Part shown: one piece after another, positions 15,058 through 21,493 of the stretch
Layout of the letters: each line of letters opens with the position of its first letter
Numbering within the stretch: the first letter of the stretch is position 1
Source: Phoenicimicrobium sp964438695
GTDB lineage: Bacteria; Atribacterota; Phoenicimicrobiia; Phoenicimicrobiales; Phoenicimicrobiaceae
Direction of reading: 5' to 3'
Assembly: GCA_964438695.1 (NCBI GenBank)
Contig: CAYTKP010000014.1
Location: 1 to 21,493 of the forward strand
DNA: 21,493 nucleotides
Notes under the pieces: generated by a model
Told to the model about the DNA's origin: nothing
What the model saw: the letters and a program-made list of their open reading frames with translations, nothing else
Databases searched by the model: none
Made by a program: the position numbers and the translations under genes

Positions 15058-15960
15058 TTATACTAAATTTTTAATCAATTGTTCTCTTTCTCCATACAGT
15101 AAATCAATAACTGGAATTTCAATTAAGGTGTAACAACCCGGTTTTTGTTTTTGGGAAGCCCGAGCAGCGCAGGTTAAAATTTGGGCAGTGAGGGCAGGAT
15201 TATTTATTTTCATATTAAATTCAAATAGTTGATTATGAGACTTTCCAGAAACACCTTTTCTTTCCATTTTTACTCCATGACCCATATCTATTAATTTAGT
15301 AACATCATCGACCTGAAGAACGTGGGTTTCGTCATGGACAAAATACTCATCAGTTTTTATAGATGAGGCAACTTCTTCAAAGGAGAAGCCTTCTTTTAAT
15401 TCTATATATACCATTCTTCTGTGGACACCTGTTCCTAGAGGAATAGTTAGTGATAAAGCATTTTTCACCCCAGGAATAGATTTTACTGCCGTAGAATGTC
15501 CCATACTCATACCGGGTCCAAAATTGGTATAGGTAATACCTCTGGGGGCCATTGCTTGGAATAATGCCCGCACTACTGAGTCGCTTCCCGGATCCCAACC
15601 TGCTGAAATTAGAGCTACTGCCTTATTTTTTACCGCAATTGTTTCAAGTTCCTTTTTAAGTTCCCAAATATTGGTATGAATGTCATAGCTATCTACGGTA
15701 TTTATTCCCAGAGATAGTATTTCTCGGGCAAATTTGGGAGCCTCTCTGCTGGGGGCACAGATAATAGCCACATCTATTTCCCCCAGTTCCTTAAGGTTAG
15801 AAGTTACTTTAGTGGTGCTGAGCTCTAAGGGGGCATGGGAGATAGATGAAGGTCTTCTTACTACTCCAGCTAACTCAAAATCTGGTGCTTCTTGCACAGC
15901 ATCCAGAACATATCTTCCAATATTTCCGTATCCTACAATTGCTACTTTAATTTTTTCCAT
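15058..15960 (-). CDS. ddh: meso-Diaminopimelate D-dehydrogenase
   Basis: 300 aa from the ATG at 15960, which follows AAGGGAGG. An upstream in-frame ATG at 15990 has no ribosome site. Ddh reductively aminates tetrahydrodipicolinate to meso-diaminopimelate using NADPH and ammonia. The Rossmann motif GYGNIG (10-15) is near the N-terminus, followed by GVVRR. SAGWDPGSDSV and FGPGMSMGHS in mid-protein are family features. Its length and sequence recall the Symbiobacterium-type enzymes, though that is from memory. It lies between dapB and dapL, giving two branches to diaminopimelate in one cluster. Confidence 0.87.
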   Translation of the reverse strand: MEKIKVAIVGYGNIGRYVLDAVQEAPDFELAGVVRRPSSISHAPLELSTTKVTSNLKELGEIDVAIICAPSREAPKFAREILSLGINTVDSYDIHTNIWELKKELETIAVKNKAVALISAGWDPGSDSVVRALFQAMAPRGITYTNFGPGMSMGHSTAVKSIPGVKNALSLTIPLGTGVHRRMVYIELKEGFSFEEVASSIKTDEYFVHDETHVLQVDDVTKLIDMGHGVKMERKGVSGKSHNQLFEFNMKINNPALTAQILTCAARASQKQKPGCYTLIEIPVIDLLYGEREQLIKNLV

Positions 15961-16124
15961 TTGTTCCTCCCTTAATTTATATTTTTTCATATTATTTTTG
16001 ACAGTACCTTTATATTATTTTTTTATAGGTGTATTTTTATGAAATTTAATTTTTATATTGATTATTTTCTACGAGTTCGATAAATTAAGTCCCTACTTTA
16101 TTTTATACAATAAGCAGACGAGAT

Positions 16125-16162
16125 ACCTGTCTTACGATTGACAGGTTTGATAAATCAAACCT
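16125..16162. repeat. Overlapping inverted repeats in the dapB-ddh spacer
   Basis: ACCTGTC (16125-16131) can pair with GACAGGT (16140-16146). The overlapping 20-base palindrome AGGTTTGATAAATCAAACCT (16143-16162) can form its own 9-bp hairpin. The shared AGGT makes the two folds mutually exclusive. The rest of this 302-bp spacer (15961-16262) shows no gene. Confidence 0.6.
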
Positions 16163-16216
16163 TATTCATTACACCTTGTTTATCATTGTATTCTAACTAG
16201 CTAAGCAAATAATCAA

Positions 16217-16260
16217 CTAACTCTTTTCTTATTATTTAATGTTCATCACTCATTACTGTT
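16217..16260. repeat. Dispersed repeat, copy 1 (3' of dapB)
   Basis: CTAACTCTTTTCTTATTA followed by CATCACTCATTACTGTT. It resembles 18105-18144 except for an extra stretch in the middle. Both copies lie directly downstream of a - strand gene. Confidence 0.5.
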
Positions 16261-16262
16261 AT

Positions 16263-17063
16263 TTATATCTTCAGCACATCTTTCATTTCGTAAAAACCAG
16301 CCGATTTGCCTTCCATAAATTTTATAGCCTGAATAGTGCCATAGGCAAAAGTATCCCGACTGTGAGCTTTATGAGTTAATTCTAATCTTTCTCCTAAGGC
16401 AGTGAATATCACGGTATGCTCACCGCTAATGTCTCCGCTTCGAATGGAGTGGATACCAATCTCTCCCCTTTTTCTTTCTCCCGTTATTCCTTCTCTGCCA
16501 TAAATTACCACCTCATCCAGATTCACTCCTTTAACTTTCGCAATTTCTTGAGCCAACTTTTTGGCCGTGCCACTGGGGGCATCTTTTTTAAACCGATGAT
16601 GGGCTTCTACAATTTCTATATCATAATCATCGCTCAAAGCAGCAGCAGTTTCAGCTACCAGTTTAAATAGTAAGTTTACACCTAAAGACATATTTGGGGA
16701 GAGAAGAAAAGGAATAGTTTGAGCTAGTTTATTAATTTTTATGATTTCTTCTGAGGAGAATCCGGTAGTCCCCATAATCATAGTTTTTTTATATTTAGAG
16801 GCAATTTTCAGATGTTTTAGAGAAACTTGAGGATTAGTGAATTCAACTATCTGGTCGCTTTCTTGGATTATTTCCTCCAAATTATCCTTGACAATGATTT
16901 TAGTTTCTCCTACACCTGTTGCCATTCCCCAATCTTTACCTTTTTGAGGATGAGTAGGGGATTCGATTATGCCTGTCAATTTCATATCTTGGTTCTGATG
17001 AACTAATCGAGCGACTTTGGAGCCCATTTTTCCACAACCGCCACAGACAATGACCTTAATCAT
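16263..17063 (-). CDS. dapB: 4-Hydroxy-tetrahydrodipicolinate reductase
   Basis: 266 aa, the standard DapB length. It reduces the DapA product with NAD(P)H to tetrahydrodipicolinate, the substrate of both Ddh and DapL encoded next. Seen: the dinucleotide-binding GGCGKMG (8-14), GTTGFS (98-103) and the catalytic/substrate block HHRFKKDAPSGTA (155-167), all characteristic. The ATG is only 3 bases after the dapA stop, so the two are co-transcribed and probably coupled. No irregularity seen. Confidence 0.95.
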   Translation of the reverse strand: MIKVIVCGGCGKMGSKVARLVHQNQDMKLTGIIESPTHPQKGKDWGMATGVGETKIIVKDNLEEIIQESDQIVEFTNPQVSLKHLKIASKYKKTMIMGTTGFSSEEIIKINKLAQTIPFLLSPNMSLGVNLLFKLVAETAAALSDDYDIEIVEAHHRFKKDAPSGTAKKLAQEIAKVKGVNLDEVVIYGREGITGERKRGEIGIHSIRSGDISGEHTVIFTALGERLELTHKAHSRDTFAYGTIQAIKFMEGKSAGFYEMKDVLKI

Positions 17064-17066
17064 TTA

Positions 17067-17951
17067 TTATTCCTCCAATAAACCAAATTTTATTAGGTCT
17101 GCCTTTAATTTAGCTAAATTATTTTCACTCATAGGAGAAAGGGGTAAGCGTAAATCACCCGCGGGCAAACCCATAAGTCGTGCACTAGTTTTCACCGGTA
17201 TAGGATTAGTTTCGTAAAACATAGCATTACTTAAAGGATAAATTTTTGATAAGAAAAGTTCTTTAGCTTTTTGATAATTTCCTTCTTCGTAGTCTTTTAT
17301 CATTTCCGCTACTTCTTTCGGGATAATGTTAGCAACTACAGAAATAACTCCTTTGCCTCCGATGGATAGCACAGGGAGTAACAATTTATCGTCTCCCGAA
17401 AGGAGAGTAATCTTTTCTCCACACAATTCGACTATCTGGGTCATTTGATCTAAATTACCACTGGCTTCTTTTACTGCTACAATATTTTTTAATTTGGCCA
17501 GCTCCGCTAATGTTTCAGGCAACATATTTACTCCAGTTCGAGAAGGGACATTATAGATGACTATAGGTATGTCAATTTCTTCTGCTATCTTTTTAAAATG
17601 CAGATATAATCCCTTTTGAGTGGGTTTGTTGTAATAAGGGGTGATTATCAGGGCACCGTCTGCTCCAGCTTTTTGAGCATGAGAAGTTAGATCTAAGACT
17701 TCACGAGTACAATTTGACCCAGTTCCAGCAATTACCGGCACTCTGCCAGCTACAGCATTGATGGTTATTTCTACAACCCTTTTGTGTTCGTCATAGGAAA
17801 GAGTAGGTGATTCTCCGGTAGTACCACAAGGAACAATACCATTAGTTCCATTTTTAATATGAAACTCCACCAATTCCTTTATTCCTTGTTCATCGACCTC
17901 CCCACTTTCGGTAAATGGGGTAATCATAGCTACTAATGATCCTTTAAACAT
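17067..17951 (-). CDS. dapA: 4-Hydroxy-tetrahydrodipicolinate synthase
   Basis: 294 aa, the normal length. It condenses pyruvate with aspartate semialdehyde, the first committed step to lysine and diaminopimelate. The Schiff-base lysine falls exactly at Lys161 (AVKEASGN), with Tyr133 (IYNVPSRTG) and Thr44-Thr45 (GTTGES) in the expected catalytic positions. AAAGGAGG precedes the ATG on the - strand. It is separated from aspartokinase by a 235-bp repeat-rich spacer, so it may have its own promoter, which I could not identify. No asd gene is in the window. Confidence 0.96.
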   Translation of the reverse strand: MFKGSLVAMITPFTESGEVDEQGIKELVEFHIKNGTNGIVPCGTTGESPTLSYDEHKRVVEITINAVAGRVPVIAGTGSNCTREVLDLTSHAQKAGADGALIITPYYNKPTQKGLYLHFKKIAEEIDIPIVIYNVPSRTGVNMLPETLAELAKLKNIVAVKEASGNLDQMTQIVELCGEKITLLSGDDKLLLPVLSIGGKGVISVVANIIPKEVAEMIKDYEEGNYQKAKELFLSKIYPLSNAMFYETNPIPVKTSARLMGLPAGDLRLPLSPMSENNLAKLKADLIKFGLLEE

Positions 17952-17972
17952 TTTTTTCCTCCTTTTTTAATT

Positions 17973-18045
17973 TAGTCGTTAGTGAATAGTGAATAGTCGT
18001 TAGTATTTAGTTAGCTGGTTAACTGGTTTATTGGTTAATTAGTTT
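17973..18045. repeat. Low-complexity repeats in the lysC-dapA spacer
   Basis: TAGTCGTTAGT occurs at 17973-17983 and 17994-18004, separated by GAATAGT-type units. It is followed by variants of GGTTAA/CTGGTT (about 18012-18045). The pattern looks like simple slippage or an intergenic repeat family rather than coding sequence. Confidence 0.5.
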
Positions 18046-18104
18046 AAGATTAATTCTTCAATATGCTCATTCCCAAATTAACTATCCAGATAACCAACTA
18101 TCCG

Positions 18105-18144
18105 CTAACTTTTTTCTTATTACTCACCACTTATTACTGTTTTT
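18105..18144. repeat. Dispersed repeat, copy 2 (3' of lysC)
   Basis: CTAACTTTTTTCTTATTA then CTCACCACTTATTACTGTT closely resembles the element 3' of dapB at 16217-16260. Confidence 0.5.
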
Positions 18145-18148
18145 CTAT

Positions 18149-18166
18149 ACGCTCTACACGCTCTAC
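18149..18166. repeat. Tandem 9-bp repeat
   Basis: ACGCTCTAC occurs twice in direct succession (18149-18157, 18158-18166), followed by the related GCTAAACGCT, about 20 bases past the aspartokinase stop. Confidence 0.6.
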
Positions 18167-18186
18167 GCTAAACGCTTCATGCTAGT

Positions 18187-19425
18187 TTATATAGTTACTT
18201 TGATTCCTGCTTTTTCAAGCGATTTGTTGATTATATTATAGGCGAATTCTCTATCTTTCCATTCCAGAAATATTAAAATATCAGTTTTGATAGTAATCAT
18301 TTCAATAATATTTATATTATTTTGGGCTAAAGGTCGAGTAATTCTTTCAATAATTCCAGGTGTTTCAATAAAATCCCTACTTCTGGTAATAATTAGAGCA
18401 ATATTGTTTTTTAAAGTAACAGATTTTAATCTTTCATCTGCAATTACAATGGGGTGAATCAAGTCATAAGATTGTTGGGCGTAATTCTCTGTAACATAAA
18501 TTCCAATATGTTTTGTTCCAAGGGAAACTCCATATAGACTAATATGATTATCGGAGATAGGGCTAATTACTTTTTTCAATAATCCGGGGGTATTAAATAT
18601 TTCAGTTCCTAGGACGGTTAGCATAGTAAGTTTTTCTTTGAAAAGGATTAATTTGCTTTTAAAAGCACCTATTATTTCTGTCCCTTCAGCAGATAAGTCT
18701 CCATTTTGAAAATGTATGATTTTTGCTTTCATTTTGTCTGTCTTATATTTTAAAGCCTGGGGGTGTAAAACTTTTGCCCCACCTTCAGCCAAAATTCCCA
18801 TCTCTTCCACACTTATCTTTTTTAAAGTTATCGGTTCTTTTATCATTCGAGGATCAGCACTTAATACTCCTACAGCATCGGTTACTATAATCACTTCATC
18901 TGCTTCTAAAAAATTTCCTAAAGCAAAAGCAGTAATATCGCTTCCTCCGCGACCTAAGGTAGTTGTATTGCCGTCTTTATAACTTCTACCTAAAAAACCG
19001 CAAATTATAGGAATAATACCTTTCTTAAGTAGAGGATCTATTATTTTTTGACACTTTTTTATGCACTCCGCAGACAATATTTTAGCTTGACTAAAATTAT
19101 CATCAGTTATTATAGGAAAATCCTGGTCTGCAGGGTCAAAATATTTGGCTGAAAATCCCATAGATTTAATAGTTGTGGATAAAAGACGTGCACTTATTCG
19201 TTCCCCCATAGAGACAAAGTCAGCATAATCTTTATCTTCAATACGATTTTTAGTAGAATTTTTAAGTAAAGAAGTTAAAATATCAGTAGTATTTCCCATT
19301 GCTGAAACGACTACAACTACTTCGTTCTCTTTTTTTACCTGCTGAATTATTGATTGAGCAGCGCTTTTAATTCTTTCTGGATTTTGGACACTGGTTCCAC
19401 CGAATTTTACTACTATTCTACTCAT
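18187..19425 (-). CDS. lysC: Aspartate kinase
   Basis: 412 aa, the length of monofunctional aspartokinases. It phosphorylates aspartate, the entry step to the aspartate-family amino acids. KFGGTSV (7-13) at the N-terminus, VVVVSAMGNTTD and the TTLGRGGSDITA block mark the kinase domain. The C-terminal third (about 270-412) reads as two ACT-type regulatory domains. Location behind a lysine riboswitch and 30 bases after lysA suggests the lysine-responsive isozyme. A ribosome site AAAGGTGAAA precedes the ATG. Feedback inhibition by lysine is inferred, not visible. Confidence 0.94.
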   Translation of the reverse strand: MSRIVVKFGGTSVQNPERIKSAAQSIIQQVKKENEVVVVVSAMGNTTDILTSLLKNSTKNRIEDKDYADFVSMGERISARLLSTTIKSMGFSAKYFDPADQDFPIITDDNFSQAKILSAECIKKCQKIIDPLLKKGIIPIICGFLGRSYKDGNTTTLGRGGSDITAFALGNFLEADEVIIVTDAVGVLSADPRMIKEPITLKKISVEEMGILAEGGAKVLHPQALKYKTDKMKAKIIHFQNGDLSAEGTEIIGAFKSKLILFKEKLTMLTVLGTEIFNTPGLLKKVISPISDNHISLYGVSLGTKHIGIYVTENYAQQSYDLIHPIVIADERLKSVTLKNNIALIITRSRDFIETPGIIERITRPLAQNNINIIEMITIKTDILIFLEWKDREFAYNIINKSLEKAGIKVTI

Positions 19426-19455
19426 AGCATTTCACCTTTACTTTTTATATTACCT

Positions 19456-20793
19456 TTATTTAAGCCATTCAGGTATTACATCATTTCTTGCAATGTCCCT
19501 ATAAGTTTCTCTTTTTACCATTAAGTCATCTTTCCCTTGATTTGTCAGAATTACAGGCGGCCGGGGGAGTCGATTATAATTACTGGACATAGAATAATGA
19601 TAAGCTCCGGTAGTAAATACTGCTAAAAGGTCTCCAACCGAAGCTGAAGGAAGTTTCAAATCTTTTATTAAAATATCCCCTGATTCACAGCACTTTCCTG
19701 CAATAGTAATCATTTCTTCTGCTAAATTACTATTTACTTTATTTACTAAAACTGCTTCATATTTTGCCCCATAAAGAATAGGTCGAGGATTATCTGCCAT
19801 ACCACCATCTACAATAAAGTATTTTCTAATTCCCGGTATTTCTTTTATTGCTCCAATGCTATAAAGACTAACTCCTGCTTCTGCCACTATAGATCTGCCT
19901 GGCTCTACTAATATTCGGGGCATTGCTAAATTGTTTTTTCCTATTTCCTTTATAAGATTATCTACGATTAAATTTACAAACTTTTCAATAGAGGGGGGTT
20001 GGTCAGACTTAAGATATTTTACTCCTAATCCCCCACCCAAATTTAAATTAGGGGTATCTATCCCCCAAAGGTCTTTTATTTGTTTCATTAACTTTACCAT
20101 TGCCTTGATAGATAAGACATAAGGAGATAGATCAAATATCTGGGAACCAATATGACAATGTAGACCCCGATAAATAATATTTTTTAGGGAAAGAACTCTT
20201 TCCATAAAATCAGGAACTCTATCTATGCTTATACCAAATTTGGAGTCTACTTGACCAGTTTGGATATATTGGTGAGTATGAGTGTCTACCCCTGGAGTTA
20301 CCCGGAGAATCACTCCTGCCTTCATATCTAAATTTTCTGCAATTTGATTAATCAAATAAAGTTCATATTCGTTATCTACCATCATAGTGCCGATTTTTTC
20401 TTTAATTGCATACTCTATTTCCTTTTTGGTTTTGTTATTTCCATGGAAAAATATTTTTTTTGGGGGAAATCCGGCGGAAAGAGCAGTATATAACTCTCCG
20501 CCAGAAGAAATATCTAAGCTCAAACCTTCTTCCTTTAAAATATTACACATTGCTTTAACCAGAAAGGCTTTGCCAGCATAAATTACTTCAAAATCAACAT
20601 TTCTTTTAGAAAAGGCAGAAGTGTATTGGCGACATCTATTTCTAATTATACTTTCCGAAAAGATATAGCAGGGGGTCCCGTATTTTTGGGCTAATTTTAT
20701 AAGTTCACATTGGTCAAAAGCTAAATTTCCAGATTCATTTATCGAAAATCCTTCCCATTCAAATTGAAGTGCTTTGTTATTTTGGTTTTCCAT
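19456..20793 (-). CDS. lysA: Diaminopimelate decarboxylase
   Basis: 445 aa, alanine-racemase-fold PLP enzyme that decarboxylates meso-diaminopimelate to lysine, the last step. Motifs: cofactor lysine Lys75 in IYAGKA, HIGSQ (214-218), GGGLG (253-257), EPGR (297-300) and the active-site cysteine region CCESGDIL (368-375). AGGAGG stands directly before the ATG on the - strand. It is the first gene behind the lysine riboswitch, which is therefore expected to shut it off when lysine is plentiful. Confidence 0.95.
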   Translation of the reverse strand: MENQNNKALQFEWEGFSINESGNLAFDQCELIKLAQKYGTPCYIFSESIIRNRCRQYTSAFSKRNVDFEVIYAGKAFLVKAMCNILKEEGLSLDISSGGELYTALSAGFPPKKIFFHGNNKTKKEIEYAIKEKIGTMMVDNEYELYLINQIAENLDMKAGVILRVTPGVDTHTHQYIQTGQVDSKFGISIDRVPDFMERVLSLKNIIYRGLHCHIGSQIFDLSPYVLSIKAMVKLMKQIKDLWGIDTPNLNLGGGLGVKYLKSDQPPSIEKFVNLIVDNLIKEIGKNNLAMPRILVEPGRSIVAEAGVSLYSIGAIKEIPGIRKYFIVDGGMADNPRPILYGAKYEAVLVNKVNSNLAEEMITIAGKCCESGDILIKDLKLPSASVGDLLAVFTTGAYHYSMSSNYNRLPRPPVILTNQGKDDLMVKRETYRDIARNDVIPEWLK

Positions 20794-20944
20794 TAATTCC
20801 TCCTATCTCATTTCTTTTGAAACCTGTCCTCGATCTAATTGAGGAGTGGGAATCCAGAATTAGTTATTTTAAAAATATAGATAATATAATAAGAGAGCCT
20901 GATAAATCAATCTCCTATATTTGTCTAGGCTGGTATCCTAATTC

Positions 20945-20989
20945 ATAAATAAAAAAGCAATTGATAAGCACTATACTCATCAATTGCTT
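20945..20989 (-). terminator. Riboswitch-controlled intrinsic terminator
   Basis: On the - strand AAGCAATTGATGAG (20989-20976) pairs with CTTATCAATTGCTT (20968-20955) in a 14-bp stem with one G-T pair and a 7-base loop, followed by TTTTTTATTT. This is a classic intrinsic terminator, placed between the aptamer and lysA. TCAATT (21000-20995, - strand) could pair with AATTGA inside the 5' arm as an antiterminator. Confidence 0.9.
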
Positions 20990-21035
20990 AAAATAATTGA
21001 AAAATTAAGCATACCCCCCCATTTTTCTCATTAGA

Positions 21036-21220
21036 TGAGATAGCGCTCCACCAGAAATTAGGGGTAAAGTTTCTGGTGACAGTCTTATGGTTTTTTACCA
21101 TAAGCCCAGCGTAAAGATTAGAGCTATCCTCTTTACACTTCGGCGAGAATACCTTTCCTGATGGTTCAAAGATGCTCATCTCCCCATCAGTACTTATTAT
21201 TGCTCGCAGCCTCTACCTCA
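21036..21220 (-). promoter_or_regulatory. Lysine riboswitch (L box) aptamer
   Basis: Read on the - strand, the conserved L-box landmarks appear in order: GGTAGAGGC, AGTA, AAGGTATTCTCGCCGAAG, CTGGG, ACTGTCA and TGGAGCGCTATC at the end. TGAGGTAG (21220-21213) and CTATCTCA (21043-21036) form P1 with one G-T pair. Lysine binding stabilises this fold and favours the downstream terminator, lowering expression of lysA and the genes after it. Confidence 0.96.
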
Positions 21221-21239
21221 CTTAAGAAAAAGTGAGGTA
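21214..21239 (-). other. Hairpin competing with riboswitch P1
   Basis: On the - strand TACCTCAC (21239-21232) is perfectly complementary to GTGAGGTA (21221-21214), with a 10-base loop. The 3' arm of this hairpin is the 5' arm of aptamer helix P1, so the two helices exclude each other. Confidence 0.6.
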
Positions 21240-21259
21240 ATGCATATTAAATTTTCTAT

Positions 21260-21288
21260 AACATAACATATCTATTAGAAAAAGTCAA
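21260..21288 (-). promoter_or_regulatory. Housekeeping promoter of the lysine operon
   Basis: On the - strand, TTGACT (21288-21283), a 17-base spacer and TATGTT (21265-21260) form a good sigma-70-type promoter. It would start transcription about 10-20 bases before the hairpin and riboswitch. Position and spacing both fit. Confidence 0.7.
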
Positions 21289-21402
21289 AAGATTTTTAAA
21301 AATTATGTTAAACTTTCTTTTTTATAATTTTTTCTTAATTAGTCTAACAAAGTTTAGTCTGTTTAATAATAGATCTTTATTTGGTAGAGGCAAATACTTA
21401 AC

Positions 21403-21493
21403 TTAAATTTTTATCCCCATTTTGAAGATAAAAAAAACTCCCAGAAAATATACGATAAAAATTAACCAGCCAGCTAACCCTAAATTAAATATA
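21403..21493 (-). CDS. Possible C-terminus of a membrane protein, cut by window edge
   Basis: An open frame of 29 residues runs in from the right edge and stops at 21405-21403 (TAA). It reads as one hydrophobic helix, LAGWLIFIVYFLGVFFIF, then KMGIKI. Orientation matches the lysine genes. Composition is biased, and part of it (AACCAGCCAGCTAACC on +) resembles the intergenic repeats at 18012-18100, so chance is possible. The stretch 21289-21402 shows nothing else. Confidence 0.35.
   Translation of the reverse strand, partial: IFNLGLAGWLIFIVYFLGVFFIFKMGIKI

Noticed and set aside
17973..18166. CRISPR-like short repeats in the lysC-dapA spacer
   Set aside because: The repeats are 9-11 bases, unevenly spaced and without constant-length spacers, so this is not a CRISPR array.

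Overview
The window is AT-rich DNA from what is probably an uncultivated, low-GC anaerobic bacterium. It carries TRAP transport, a sigma-54 system, a lysine riboswitch and the LL-diaminopimelate aminotransferase route to lysine. This mix fits Atribacterota, Clostridia or similar lineages. The taxonomic guess is inference, because there is no rRNA or other marker gene here. It is an assembled scaffold: 100 N lie at 1121-1220, flanked by an exact 55-bp duplication, so the gap is probably an assembly artefact.

Region 1 (1-1730) is a gene graveyard on the + strand. It holds a broken asparaginase-II-type gene, a decayed fragment of an aconitase-superfamily large subunit, and a fragment of a canonical lactate racemase (LarA). 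Region 2 (1781-3662) holds an intact aconitase-superfamily dehydratase pair (LeuC/LeuD type). Region 3 (3757-5667) encodes a sigma-54 enhancer-binding protein with a PrpR-type sensory domain.

Region 4 (5668-13726) looks like the regulated catabolic system. It contains TRAP transporter genes dctP, dctQ and dctM, a DUF1537 four-carbon acid-sugar kinase, a PdxA2-type dehydrogenase and a second, intact LarA-superfamily enzyme. A near-consensus -24/-12 promoter precedes the transporter. Copies of a 15-bp palindrome (GTTTCATAATGAAAC and variants) lie upstream of both the transporter and the kinase, as expected for a shared enhancer-binding protein. The inferred scheme is uptake of a hydroxy or sugar acid, nickel-pincer epimerisation, phosphorylation, then oxidation and decarboxylation to a triose phosphate. 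The substrate is unknown, and so is whether the LeuCD-like dehydratase takes part.

Region 5 (13823-21288) is the lysine/diaminopimelate pathway on the - strand. In transcription order it runs: promoter, lysine riboswitch with terminator, lysA, aspartokinase, dapA, dapB, ddh, dapL. Both the Ddh and the DapL branches to diaminopimelate are present. AT-rich spacers after lysC and dapB carry related repeats. A possible membrane-protein C-terminus enters from the right edge on the - strand.

No tRNA, rRNA, CRISPR array or insertion sequence was recognised.
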